Part shown: in pieces, positions 7,208-15,745 of the stretch
Position numbering within the stretch: position 1 is the stretch's first letter
Layout: every line of letters starts with the position of its first letter
DNA from: Nocardia alni
GTDB taxonomy: Bacteria > Actinomycetota > Actinomycetes > Mycobacteriales > Mycobacteriaceae
Length of the DNA: 42,250 bases
Reading direction: 5' to 3'
Assembly: GCF_019038435.1 (NCBI RefSeq)
Contig: NZ_JAGPOX010000080.1
Span: forward strand, 1-42,250
Notes under the pieces: generated by a model
Databases searched by the model: none
What the model was told of the DNA's origin: nothing
Seen by the model: the letters and a program-made list of their open reading frames with translations, nothing else
Made by a program: the position numbers and the translations under genes

Positions 7208-8941
7208 GTGACATTCGAGGTGTGGGCGCCGCGAGCCGGGCGGGTGCTGGTCGAGGTCGAGGGCCGGGTGCATCCGATGAGCGAGAATCACGGATGGTGG
7301 CGGGCCGAGATCGAGGCCGCGGCAGGGGCACGGTATGGGTATCTGCTCGACGACGATCCGGCGGTCCTGCCCGACCCGCGATCGGCCCGGCAGCCGGACG
7401 GGGTTCACGGCCTGTCCGCGCTGCACACGCTCGACTCGGCGCGATGGACCGATTCCGGTTGGACCGGCCGGCAGCTGGGCGGTTCGGTGCTGTACGAACT
7501 GCATATCGGGACGTTCACGCCGGAGGGTACCTTCGACGCGGCGATCGAGCGGCTGGGCCACCTGGTGGATCTGGGGATCACGACGGTCGAGGTCATGCCG
7601 GTCAACGCCTTCAACGGGGTGTGGAACTGGGGATACGACGGTGTGCTGTGGTACGCGGTGCACGAGGCGTACGGCGGCCCGGACGGGTTACAGCGATTCG
7701 TGAATGCCTGTCACGCACGGGGTCTGGCTGTGGCGCTGGACGTCGTCTACAACCATCTCGGCCCGTCGGGGAACTATCTGCCGAGGTTCGGGCCGTATCT
7801 CGGTGCGGGGCACAACACCTGGGGGGAGAGCCTCAACCTCGACGGGCAAGGCTCGGATGAGGTGCGCCGCTTCATCATCGGAAACGCACTGCGCTGGTTC
7901 GATGAATTCCATATCGACGCACTGCGATTGGACGCCGTGCACGCCCTGGTGGACCGCCGGGCGATCGGGCTGCTGGAGGAACTCGCGACCGAGACCGACG
8001 CGCTGTCCGCACGGCTGGGGCGGCCGCTGACCCTCATCGCGGAGAGCGATCTGAACGACCCCCGGTTGATCACCCCGCGTGCCGCCGGGGGATACGGGCT
8101 GCGCGGGCAGTGGAGCGACGACCTGCATCACGCCGTGCACACCGCGGTTTCCGGCGAACGTCAGGGCTACTACGCCGACTTCGGCTCACTGTGCTGTCTG
8201 GCGCGGACGCTGCGACACGGATTCTTCCACGCTGCAACCTATTCCAGCTTCCGCGGCCGAATCCACGGCCGTCCGCTGAACACTCACCTCGTTCCGGCCA
8301 GTGCCCTGCTCGCCTACACCTGCACGCACGATCAGATCGGCAACCGCGCGCTGGGCGATCGCCCCGCCGCCTATCTCACCGACGGACAGCTCGCGATCAA
8401 GGCGGCACTGGTGCTGGGCTCGCCGTATACGCCGATGCTGTTCATGGGGGAGGAGTGGGGCGCGCGAACCCCGTTCCAGTTCTTCACCTCGCATCCCGAA
8501 CCCGAACTGGCCGCCGCGGTCGCCGCCGGACGCGGGGCCGAATTCGCCGACCACGGCTGGTCCGCCACCGATATCCCCGACCCGCAGGATCCGGCGACCT
8601 TCCAGCGATCGAAGCTGGACTGGTCGGAACCCGCCGCACCCGCGCACGCTCGGCTCCTGGATTGCTACCGCGCCCTGCTGTCCCTGCGTCGTACCCACCC
8701 CGATCTCGCGGACCCCCGCCTGGACCGGCTAACAGTCGACTACGACGAAGACGCCCAGTGGATAGTCCTGCACCGCAACACCGTTCACGTCGTCTGCAAT
8801 CTGGCGGATCGGGCGGTCGACGTGCCGATCATCGGAACAGCGCTGCTGTTCTGGGAGACGATCGAGCAGCATCCGACTCACACCACCCTGCCGGCACACT
8901 CGTTCGTGATCCTCGAAACCGCTGCGCCGGTGCCGGGCTGA
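7208..8941 (+). CDS. treZ: Malto-oligosyltrehalose trehalohydrolase
   Basis: A 577-residue GH13 enzyme that releases trehalose from maltooligosyl-trehalose, the last step of the TreX-TreY-TreZ route. An N-terminal CBM48-like beta domain (FEVWAPRAGRVLVEVEG) leads into a TIM barrel. The barrel has VVYNHLGPSGNYL, the nucleophile Asp242 in DALRLDAVHAL, the acid/base Glu279 in LIAESDLNDPR, and THDQIGN with the third catalytic Asp. Length matches the family. The open frame runs upstream to 6992, but that part is the inverted-repeat element and noncoding DNA. GTG 7208 starts at the conserved FEVWAP and lies 6 nt after a -10 box. treZ is separated from treXY and inverted, unlike M. tuberculosis, where the three adjoin. 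Confidence 0.93.
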   Translation: MTFEVWAPRAGRVLVEVEGRVHPMSENHGWWRAEIEAAAGARYGYLLDDDPAVLPDPRSARQPDGVHGLSALHTLDSARWTDSGWTGRQLGGSVLYELHIGTFTPEGTFDAAIERLGHLVDLGITTVEVMPVNAFNGVWNWGYDGVLWYAVHEAYGGPDGLQRFVNACHARGLAVALDVVYNHLGPSGNYLPRFGPYLGAGHNTWGESLNLDGQGSDEVRRFIIGNALRWFDEFHIDALRLDAVHALVDRRAIGLLEELATETDALSARLGRPLTLIAESDLNDPRLITPRAAGGYGLRGQWSDDLHHAVHTAVSGERQGYYADFGSLCCLARTLRHGFFHAATYSSFRGRIHGRPLNTHLVPASALLAYTCTHDQIGNRALGDRPAAYLTDGQLAIKAALVLGSPYTPMLFMGEEWGARTPFQFFTSHPEPELAAAVAAGRGAEFADHGWSATDIPDPQDPATFQRSKLDWSEPAAPAHARLLDCYRALLSLRRTHPDLADPRLDRLTVDYDEDAQWIVLHRNTVHVVCNLADRAVDVPIIGTALLFWETIEQHPTHTTLPAHSFVILETAAPVPG

Positions 8942-8955
8942 AGTCGACTCCGTCA

Positions 8956-9309
8956 TTATCCTCGACACCGATGTGCCGCGCCGGTGCCGACCCAGCTCAC
9001 GGTCGCCCGCCCGCGTGCGGACTCGTCGGTGAACAGATGCGGGATCAGCGCCAGCGTCGCGGGCAGCACGATCCGGCGCCGATGCCCTGCACCGCGCGCT
9101 AGGTGATCATCGGGCGCGAGCATGCATCCGGCCGAGGCGACCACGACCACGATCACCCCGCCGCACAGCACCCGGCGATGCCTCCAGAGGTCCCCGGCTC
9201 GCCCCGAACTTAGCAGCAGCGCGGCCAGCGCCACAGTGTATCCGTCCGGAACCCGGCCATACTCGCACCCAGGTCGTGGCGGATGGCGGGGAGCGCGAGG
9301 TCTACGCCG
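8956..9309 (-). pseudogene. Remnant of a DHA2/EmrB-type MFS drug exporter (N-terminal part)
   Basis: Read leftward, the DNA spells the first membrane segments of a 14-TM MFS exporter in more than one frame. GVDLALPAIRHDLGASMAG comes first. After a deletion and frame change come GYTVALAALLLSSGRAGDLW and RHRRVLCGGVIVVVVASAGC. More damage leads to LPATLALIPHLFTDESARGR and VSWVGTGAA. Everything beyond TM4 is missing. The relic begins within the stop codon of the neighbouring MFS gene (9302-9304), so a deletion has joined the two. It is certainly nonfunctional. The ORF seen in one frame should not be annotated as a protein. Confidence 0.72.
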
Positions 9310-10729
9310 AATTCCCGGTCTCCTCGCGGACTCTGGGCTCATCGCCGCTGCCCTGTGCCCCGGTCGAGTTCACCTCGGTGAGGGTTCGCCCGGTGGTGTG
9401 CGGGCCGCCCACGACGATATCCAGCGCGGCGATCACCATGGCTACGGCCACCGCGACGAACATCCAGGTCGAGCCGAAGTGATGCAGGATCGGCACCAGG
9501 ATGAACGGCAGCAGTCCGCTGGAGAGCCGGGATATCGAGTACGTGCCCGCGCTGGCCGTGCCGCGCAGGCGCGTCGGGAATATCTCCGCCTGGTAGACGT
9601 GGAATGCGTTGGAGAAGATGTTGCTGGTCGCGGTGTAGCAGAAGCCGAGAATCAGAATCGCCGCCTCGGACCGGGACGCCCCGAAGACCAGGCCGAATAC
9701 CGACATCGCCACGGCCGAGCCGATGATCAGATATTTACGTTCGGTGCGCTCGATGATCGGCAGTGACAACGCCGAGCCGATCGGATAGCCGATGAAGATC
9801 ACCCCGAGAAAGCCCAGCCCGGTGACGACGTCGTACCCCCGCGCGACCAGCACCAACGGCACGAGGGTGCCGAAACCGTAATAGCCCCAGCTCTGCAGGA
9901 AATGGAAGATGAGCATCATCCAGGTGCGGCCCGCGTACGGCCGCTGGAACAACTCGGCGACCTGCGCGCCGCGGCCGGTCGGCGGTGTCGTGGGCGACGG
10001 CTCGGCGAGGGTGATTCCACGCTCGCTCGCGCTGCGCTCGAATCGCGTGACGATGGCGTCGGCCTCGGCGTCCCGGCCGGCCGCGGACAGCCAGCGCGGC
10101 GACTCCGGCAACCGGCTCTGCATCGCGACGATGAGCACCGCCCCGATCGCGCCGAAGACGAACAGCCACCGCCACCCGGCGATCCCGAGCGGATGCAGCG
10201 GCACCAGCCAATGCCCCAGGAAACCCCCGGCCGGAACGCCGACGAAGCCGACCGTGTACGCGATCGCCGTGTACAGCCCGCGCTTGGCCGCCGGAAGCAG
10301 ATCGCCGAGGTAGGCGTCGGCCACCGGCAATCCGGCGCCGATGCCGAATCCGGCCAGGAAGCGGCACAGCACCAGGAACCAGGCGTCCGGGCTGAACGCG
10401 GCAAGCAGGGTGAAGGCCGAATAGATCCCCAGCGACAGCAGGAACGCTCGCCGCCGCCCGAACCGGTCCGCGATCCGGCCGATCACGATGCTGCCGAGGA
10501 ACATTCCCAGAAACGCCGAGGACAGCAGCAGCGTCAGCCCGTTCCCGCCGATGTGGAACTGCTTCTGCAGCACCGTGCTGAGCGTTCCCGACAGGAAGAC
10601 CTCGTAGAGGTCGAAGAACAGGCCTATGCCGATGACGGCCGTGATGAGCATGTGCAGCGGCGTGATCGGCAGCCGGTCCATCCGTGCCGCGACCGAGGTC
10701 CCGGTCGGGGGCGTATTCGTTGTCACCAT
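9302..10729 (-). CDS. MFS transporter, sugar/metabolite:H+ symporter-like
   Basis: A 475-residue 12-TM transporter. The loop 2-3 signature GRIADRFGRRRAF and the sugar-porter motif LPESPRWL before the long central loop point to the sugar porter or metabolite:H+ symporter branch. The charged cytoplasmic loop between TM6 and TM7 (AGRDAEADAIVTRFERSASE) is usual there. TAEIFPTRLRGT-like sequence (QAEIFPTRLRGTASA) follows TM10. The substrate is not deducible. ATG 10729 follows TTTTGGAGCTC; GTG 10726 is also possible. The tail GDEPRVREETGNSA ends exactly where the DHA2 relic begins, so the C-terminus may have been altered by that deletion. The SDR relic lies upstream. Confidence 0.82.
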   Translation of the reverse strand: MVTTNTPPTGTSVAARMDRLPITPLHMLITAVIGIGLFFDLYEVFLSGTLSTVLQKQFHIGGNGLTLLLSSAFLGMFLGSIVIGRIADRFGRRRAFLLSLGIYSAFTLLAAFSPDAWFLVLCRFLAGFGIGAGLPVADAYLGDLLPAAKRGLYTAIAYTVGFVGVPAGGFLGHWLVPLHPLGIAGWRWLFVFGAIGAVLIVAMQSRLPESPRWLSAAGRDAEADAIVTRFERSASERGITLAEPSPTTPPTGRGAQVAELFQRPYAGRTWMMLIFHFLQSWGYYGFGTLVPLVLVARGYDVVTGLGFLGVIFIGYPIGSALSLPIIERTERKYLIIGSAVAMSVFGLVFGASRSEAAILILGFCYTATSNIFSNAFHVYQAEIFPTRLRGTASAGTYSISRLSSGLLPFILVPILHHFGSTWMFVAVAVAMVIAALDIVVGGPHTTGRTLTEVNSTGAQGSGDEPRVREETGNSA

Positions 10730-10757
10730 GAGCTCCAAAAGGGGGCGCGCCCCCGAT

Positions 10758-11050
10758 TCACCAATATCCCGGCACCGTTCCAGCCGGAACCTCCTGGAAC
10801 GCAGTATTGATCGACACCCCGCGCCAGGTCTCTATATCGTCCAGAAAATCCCGGTATTTGGTCTCCACCCGGCCGAGGCGGTCCGCGCCGGCAGCAGGCG
10901 CCGCGCCCGGTCCGGCGCGTCGAGTGTGGTCAGGATAGCCGCGGCCGCCTCGGCCGGGTCGCCCGGCTGCCGGTGGTTGCCGTCGGCGACCCGGTCCCGG
11001 GTGCGCCCGGCCAGCTTTCGTACTGCTTCCGGGCGAAATGGATCGACCGA
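10758..11050 (-). pseudogene. Remnant of a short-chain dehydrogenase (3' end only)
   Basis: Two minus-strand frames together give the C-terminus of an SDR. FRPEAVRKLAGRT and QPGDPAEAAAAILTTLDAP come in one frame. After a shift near 10889 come GADRLGRVETKYRDFLDDIE and TWRGVSINTAFQEVPAG in another. The QPGDPxxAA...LLLGADA...DIETWRGVS layout is that of actinobacterial oxidoreductases of the SDR family. The Rossmann motif (TGxxxGxG) and catalytic YxxxK are gone. It lies just upstream of the MFS gene on the same strand, so the pair may once have formed an operon. Confidence 0.68.
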
Positions 11051-11085
11051 GCGGGAGTAACGATCGCGCAACTTCGACCGTGCCG

Positions 11086-11107
11086 TTATGGTATGGCCGT
11101 ACCGTAA
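11086..11107. promoter_or_regulatory. Imperfect palindrome over the serine hydrolase promoter
   Basis: TTATGGTATGG followed by CCGTACCGTAA forms a 22-bp inverted repeat with four unpaired positions, symmetric about a GGCC centre. It covers the TACCGT -10-like box (11100-11105) that lies 7 nt before the GTG at 11113, so a bound regulator would block initiation. Confidence 0.45.
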
Positions 11108-11112
11108 GTGGT

Positions 11113-12360
11113 GTGAGCAGCGTCGCTTCACCCCACGATGCGGTGCCCCTTCCCGCGGGTGTGCGCGGGTATGCGGCCACCGAATTCTCGCCGTTGGTAC
11201 GGGCTTTCGGCAAATTCGTCGGTGGAAGGACCGGGGCGGGAGCAGGGCTGACGGTGTTCCGGCACGGTGAGCCGCTGGTGGACATCTGGACCGGATACGC
11301 GAGTTCTGGCGTCGAGTGGACCCACGACACCGGTGCGATCGTCTTCTCGGCGACCAAGGGCGTCGCCTCCACGGTCCTGCACCGCCTGGCCGACCGCGGC
11401 CTGCTCGACTACGACGCGCCCATCGCCGCGTACTGGCCGGAGTTCGGCGCTGCCGGTAAAGAGCGGATTACGGTGCGGCAGTTGATGACCCATCGGACCG
11501 GACTGTCCGCGCTGCCCCAGATCGCAACCCGGGCACAGGACGTGCTCGACCACGAACTGATGCAGCAGCGCCTGGCCGCGGCGACGCCCGATCGGCTGCT
11601 GGGCGTTCCGGCGTACCACGCGTTCACCTACGGCTGGCTGGTGGCCGGGTTGGCGCGGGCGATCACCGGATCGAGCCTGGCCGAACTGTTCCGCACCGAG
11701 GTCGCCGAACCGCTGGGCGTCGACGGAATTCATCTGGGGCGCCCACCCGGTGGGTCCTCGACACCCGTTGCGGCGCTGTGCGGTTCGAGACTGTCGGCGG
11801 TGGGTGCACCGATCGGCGCGATGTTCTTCGGGCACGCCTACGGCCTGCCCGGCCCGGTCGGCGCGGCCACCCGGGCGCTGTTCCTGCCGGGCGTGGAAAC
11901 CCTTGTGGCAGGCGATGATCCGCCGGTCCTGGACACCGAACTGGGCGCGGGCAACGGCGTCTGCACCGCCCCCGCGCTGGCCACCCTGTACGGTGCGCTC
12001 GCCGGGGACGGCACGGTCGCGGGTCGCCGCTACTTGTCGGCGCACACGGTCGCGGGGCTGCGCCGCGTGCAGACCTACCGGCCGGACCACACGCTGTTCT
12101 ACATGCCGATGATGTGGCATCTGGGCTACCACTCGATGCCGACCGGCACGCAGAGCGGATTCGGCCACATCGGCCTCGGCGGATCCTTCGGCTGGGCCGA
12201 CCCGCGCTCGGGCCTGTCCATCGGCTTCGTGCACAACCGCCTGGACCTGGGCACCTTCGCCTGGGACCAGCTGGCCTCCACCTGGATTCTGCCGCTGGCC
12301 GCACGCGGGGCCCGCGCTGTGTCCCGTCGCGCGAACGTCCCCGCGAGACGGGCAGCGTGA
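11113..12360 (+). CDS. Serine hydrolase of the beta-lactamase/EstB (LipE-like) family
   Basis: A 415-residue class C beta-lactamase-fold enzyme. The SxxK nucleophile motif is Ser79-Ala-Thr-Lys82 in IVFSATKGVAS. The second motif tyrosine lies in YHAFTYGWLVAGL. The third element is probably FGHIGLGGSFGWADP, in place of KTG. These features match the esterase/lipase branch (EstB, mycobacterial LipE/LipL-like) and not true beta-lactamases. No signal peptide is seen, so it is cytosolic or cell-associated. The GTG at 11113 is preceded by TACCGT at leaderless spacing. The gene converges on ilvA. The substrate is unknown; short-chain esters are likely. Confidence 0.8.
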   Translation: MSSVASPHDAVPLPAGVRGYAATEFSPLVRAFGKFVGGRTGAGAGLTVFRHGEPLVDIWTGYASSGVEWTHDTGAIVFSATKGVASTVLHRLADRGLLDYDAPIAAYWPEFGAAGKERITVRQLMTHRTGLSALPQIATRAQDVLDHELMQQRLAAATPDRLLGVPAYHAFTYGWLVAGLARAITGSSLAELFRTEVAEPLGVDGIHLGRPPGGSSTPVAALCGSRLSAVGAPIGAMFFGHAYGLPGPVGAATRALFLPGVETLVAGDDPPVLDTELGAGNGVCTAPALATLYGALAGDGTVAGRRYLSAHTVAGLRRVQTYRPDHTLFYMPMMWHLGYHSMPTGTQSGFGHIGLGGSFGWADPRSGLSIGFVHNRLDLGTFAWDQLASTWILPLAARGARAVSRRANVPARRAA

Positions 12361-12464
12361 CTCAGGGCGCATCCGCACGACCACGAATCGGCATCCGGCC
12401 TGTGCGATCGGTGCCGTGGGTTGGGGCGGGTTCGCCTGAGACCAGGAGATCTCCAGGCGCGTCG

Positions 12465-13820
12465 TCAGGTGAGGTACCGGTAGGCGGGGGAGCCCGGCTC
12501 CAAACGCTCGCACTGCAACGGCGAGGCCTGCATGCGCTTCAGCAGCGGCTCCAGATCCGAGCGGTCGCCCAGTTCGATGCCGACCAGGGCCGCACCGGTC
12601 TCGCGGTTGTTGCGCTTGACGTATTCGAACAGCGCGACGTCGTCGTCCGGGCCGAGCACCTCGTCCAGGAAGCGGCGCAGCGCACCGGGCTCCTGCGGGA
12701 AGTCCACCAGGAAATAGTGCTTCAGGCCCTGATGTACCAGCGAGCGCTCGATGATCTCCCCGTACCGGGATACGTCGTTGTTACCGCCCGACAGCAGGCA
12801 CACCACCGTCGAATCCGGTTCCACGTCGATCTCGGCCAGTCCGGCCAGGGCCAGTGCCCCGGCGGGCTCGGCGATGATGCCCTCGTTCTGATACAGCTCC
12901 AGCATGGCCGTGCAGATCGCGCCCTCGTCCACCAGCATCAGGCGGAAGGTGCCCGCACCGTGCGGCGATTCGGCCGCGGTCAGCAGTGGCAGCGAGGCGT
13001 GTGAGATGACCCGGCCGCCGAAAGCTGTCACCGCGGCATACGGCAGATCGCCGATGCGTTTCACCGCCGCCCCGTCCACGAACGGATCGATCTCCGGCAG
13101 CGTCACCGGGCCACCGGCGACCAGTGCGGCTGTCATCGAGGCCGCGCCCGCGGGCTCCACCGCGAGGATGGCGGTGGAGGGTGAGCGCTCGCGCAGGTAG
13201 GTGCCGATCCCGGCCAGGCAGCCACCGCCGCCGACCGGGATGATCACCAGGTCCGGTGCGCGATCGAGCTGCTCGAGCAGCTCCACCGCGATGGTGCCCT
13301 GCCCGGCCGCGGTGCGCGGATCGTCGAAGGGCGGCACCATCGTCGCGCCCGTACGAGCGACGTCGTCGGCGGCCGCGACGGCCGCGGCGTCGAAGGTATT
13401 GCCGACGGCGATCAGTTCGACGAATTCACCGCCGTGTGCGCGGATTCGGTCGCGCTTCTGTTTGGGCGTGTTGGTGGGCACGTAGATGCGGCCCGAGATG
13501 CCCATCGCCCGGCAGGCGTACGCCACGCCCTGAGCGTGGTTTCCGGCGCTGGCGGTGACGACGCCCGCGTCCCGTTCGGCCTCGGTGAGCTGCACGATCA
13601 GGTTGTAGGCACCGCGCAGCTTGTACGAGCGCACGGCCGTGAGGTCCTCGCGCTTGACGTACACGTTCGCGCCCGAGCGGGCCGAGATGCGCTCGATGCG
13701 CTGCAACGGCGTCGGCTCGATAATGGTCGAAATTCGCTTGGCGGCAGTGTCGATATCGTCGGCGCTCAGGGGGCGCGACGACTGGGGCAACTTCTCTGCG
13801 ACATCAAGCGGATTGGACAC
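12465..13820 (-). CDS. ilvA: Threonine dehydratase (biosynthetic)
   Basis: A 451-residue PLP fold-type II enzyme that deaminates threonine to 2-oxobutanoate, the first committed step to isoleucine. Visible are Lys67 in VRSYKLRGAYN (PLP Schiff base; most relatives have SFKLRG), SAGNHAQGVA, the phosphate-binding GGGG loop in IIPVGGGGCLAG, and SGGNND. A single short C-terminal ACT-like domain begins near HYFLVDFPQEPGALRRFL, as in the shorter actinobacterial IlvA. GTG 13820 is the start: TAGCAT ends 6 nt before it. No leader peptide or attenuator is seen upstream. Confidence 0.93.
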   Translation of the reverse strand: MSNPLDVAEKLPQSSRPLSADDIDTAAKRISTIIEPTPLQRIERISARSGANVYVKREDLTAVRSYKLRGAYNLIVQLTEAERDAGVVTASAGNHAQGVAYACRAMGISGRIYVPTNTPKQKRDRIRAHGGEFVELIAVGNTFDAAAVAAADDVARTGATMVPPFDDPRTAAGQGTIAVELLEQLDRAPDLVIIPVGGGGCLAGIGTYLRERSPSTAILAVEPAGAASMTAALVAGGPVTLPEIDPFVDGAAVKRIGDLPYAAVTAFGGRVISHASLPLLTAAESPHGAGTFRLMLVDEGAICTAMLELYQNEGIIAEPAGALALAGLAEIDVEPDSTVVCLLSGGNNDVSRYGEIIERSLVHQGLKHYFLVDFPQEPGALRRFLDEVLGPDDDVALFEYVKRNNRETGAALVGIELGDRSDLEPLLKRMQASPLQCERLEPGSPAYRYLT

Positions 13821-13826
13821 CCGAAC

Positions 13827-13832
13827 ATGCTA
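13827..13832 (-). promoter_or_regulatory. -10 box of ilvA
   Basis: TAGCAT on the minus strand, 6 nt before the GTG start. This suggests a leaderless transcript. The -35 is weak. Confidence 0.4.
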
Positions 13833-14075
13833 TCCGGATGCCGGATCCGCATGACGTGCCGGTCGTCGGAGTGGACCCGCGTGCCGGTTATGGGTGATCG
13901 GCGCGGGAGAAATACGTATGTCCGGCTTGTCGGAGCGAACCGGGCACACGGGCAGTACCCCCTCCGAACAGATCGGCCTGTTCGCGGGCCTGGGGCCGGG
14001 GAGTCGGTGCATACTCTCCGGATAGTGGCATGCCGCGAACGATACGCAGCGGCTCCGGGGTTACTCCTGGACGGA

Positions 14076-14112
14076 AAGTTCGTTTGACCGAACTTCATGA
14101 TCCGCGTAGCCT
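14076..14112 (+). promoter_or_regulatory. Promoter with overlapping inverted repeat, small membrane protein gene
   Basis: TTGACC (14084-14089), 17 bp, then TAGCCT (14107-14112), with the ATG 6 nt later: the best promoter in the window and leaderless. AAGTTCG (14076-14082) and CGAACTT (14089-14095) flank the -35, so an operator may overlap it. Confidence 0.6.
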
Positions 14113-14118
14113 GATCAG

Positions 14119-14346
14119 ATGGTAGTGGTTCACCAATATCCTCGTGTCGCCGGTGTTCAGACGGTCGACATCGCCGGTGTCCGCTGGCCACTGTTCAAAC
14201 TCGAGGCCGTAGCCCTCGCCGCGCTGACCTTCCTGATTCTGCTGCTCGTCATCGACCCGCAAGTGGCCGTGCTGGCCGCCGCCGCGGTCGCGGTACTACG
14301 TTGGTCCGTCGCTGTGGCCGCGCGCCGCATTCGCCTGGTCTCCTGA
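14119..14346 (+). CDS. Small conserved membrane protein
   Basis: A 75-residue protein with a short polar start (HQYPRVAGVQTVDIAGVRWPLFKLE) and two closely spaced hydrophobic segments, about residues 30-46 (AVALAALTFLILLLVID) and 49-63. A basic tail (AARRIRLVS) follows. The positive-inside rule suggests the tail is cytoplasmic. Small two-helix proteins of this kind are common in mycolate actinobacteria; I cannot assign a function. A well-formed promoter places the transcription start at or next to the ATG, which supports it as a real gene. It lies alone, divergent from ilvA. Confidence 0.65.
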   Translation: MVVVHQYPRVAGVQTVDIAGVRWPLFKLEAVALAALTFLILLLVIDPQVAVLAAAAVAVLRWSVAVAARRIRLVS

Positions 14347-14695
14347 CGGTCGCCGTAATTCGCACGGCCGAGATGTGCCCACGTGGCTGAAATGCGTCAG
14401 CTGTTCGGGCGCGACGCGTTGCGCGGACCGTGATTCGTTCCCCAGCGGAATACATTGGGCTGGAACTATTTCTGATATCGGTCGGTCGACACGCGATAAG
14501 TCCCACAATAAATGTTAACGTTAACAATAGATCATTCGGGCACGGTACCGACCTGACGGTATCCGTATTATGTCGATATTGCTTGCGACGCACCGGATTC
14601 GGCCTCGTGTGCGGTGTTCGGTGGGGCGCGACCCGCGCGAGCGCTAATCTGAAACTCGGATGAACGCCGGTGCGACCGGCGCGGAAGGTGTGAAT
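14347..14695. other. Gene-free regulatory stretch upstream of the LacI gene
   Basis: About 350 bp, with a locally AT-rich centre around 14500-14530 that carries the LacI-type palindrome. A TAATCT -10-like box is at 14645-14650. I see no further ORF or RNA. Confidence 0.5.
14513..14526. promoter_or_regulatory. LacI-family operator
   Basis: TGTTAACGTTAACA is a perfect 14-bp palindrome with the central CG typical of LacI/GalR operators. It is 183 bp upstream of the LacI start chosen here and the only such site noticed in the window. Confidence 0.68.
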
Positions 14696-15745
14696 GTGAG
14701 AGACCGGAACGGGCATCCAGCGGGCAGGCAGGACCGCCCGGCGGTGATGACCGATGTGGCCAAGCTCGCCGGTGTGTCGCATCAGACCGTCTCGCGGGTG
14801 TTGAACGACAGCCCGCAGGTGCGCCCGGAGACGCGCGAACGGGTGCTGGCCGCGGTGGCCGAACTGGGTTATCGCCCCAACGCGATGGCTCGCGGCCTGG
14901 TGAGCCGGCGCTCCAAGGTGCTGGGCGTGGTCACCTTCGACACCGTGCTGTACGGCCCGGCCTCGATGATGCTCGGCATCGAACGGGCCGCGCGCGCCGC
15001 GGGCTACGGCGTCAGCATCGCCACCATCGAGCGGGTGGATCGGCTCGGTGTGCTGGACGCGGTCAACGCGCTGGCGGATCAGGGCGTGGACGGAGTGATC
15101 ATCATCGCCCCGCAGCTGTACGCCGAGGCCGCGCTGCACGATCTGCCCGCCCAACTGGTCGCGATCGCCGTGGAGTCCGGTCAGGACGCCGGTCTGCCCG
15201 CGGCGTCGGTGGATCAGATCGAGGGCACCCGGCTGGTCGTGCAGCACCTGCTGGACCTGGGGCATCGCACGGTATGGCATGTGACCGGCCCGAGCGGCTG
15301 GTACGAGGCGCGCGACCGCCTCGAGGGCTGGCGGCGCACGCTCGAGGCCGCGGGCGCGACGATCCCGCCGGTGATCGGTGGTGACTGGAGCGCCCGCTCC
15401 GGCTACGACGCGGGGGTGACGCTGGCCGTGGAGCCCGGGGTCAGCGCGGTGTTCACCGCCAACGACCAGATGGCCCTCGGCGTGCTGCGCGCCTTCGCCG
15501 AACGCGGGATCCGGGTGCCCGAGGACATCTCGGTGGTCGGCTTCGATGACATCCCCGAGGCCGCATACCTGACCCCGCCGTTGACCACCGTGCGCCAGGA
15601 CTTCGACGAGGTGGGCCGGCGCAGTATGCGGCTGCTGCTGCAACTGCTCGAGGGCGAGATCGACGTGCCCGAGCCGCCTCCGGTGGTGCCGACGCTGGTC
15701 GTGCGCGCCAGCGCGGGCCCGCCGGCGGGCGGCTCGAACCGCTAA
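14696..15745 (+). CDS. LacI family transcriptional regulator
   Basis: A regulator of about 349 residues. The HTH is MTDVAKLAGVSHQTVSRVLN, followed by the hinge helix PNAMARGLVSRRSKVLGVV. The periplasmic-binding-protein-like sensor domain includes ADQGVDGVIIIAPQ, VSAVFTANDQMALGVLRA, ISVVGFDDIPEAAYLTPPLT and the C-terminal TTVRQDFDEVG. It should bind a sugar or nucleoside and release DNA. GTG 14696 has GGAAGG 7 nt upstream; ATG 14660 would add 12 residues without a Shine-Dalgarno. The palindrome at 14513 suggests autoregulation. No sugar-uptake genes adjoin it, so its targets are elsewhere or include the trehalose genes (speculative). Its stop overlaps that of dnaE1. Confidence 0.88.
   Translation: MRDRNGHPAGRQDRPAVMTDVAKLAGVSHQTVSRVLNDSPQVRPETRERVLAAVAELGYRPNAMARGLVSRRSKVLGVVTFDTVLYGPASMMLGIERAARAAGYGVSIATIERVDRLGVLDAVNALADQGVDGVIIIAPQLYAEAALHDLPAQLVAIAVESGQDAGLPAASVDQIEGTRLVVQHLLDLGHRTVWHVTGPSGWYEARDRLEGWRRTLEAAGATIPPVIGGDWSARSGYDAGVTLAVEPGVSAVFTANDQMALGVLRAFAERGIRVPEDISVVGFDDIPEAAYLTPPLTTVRQDFDEVGRRSMRLLLQLLEGEIDVPEPPPVVPTLVVRASAGPPAGGSNR

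Noticed and set aside
15742..15745. Overlapping stop codons of lacI and dnaE1 as a regulatory device
   Set aside because: A CTAA overlap of convergent stops is a common result of compact packing. No sign of further function.
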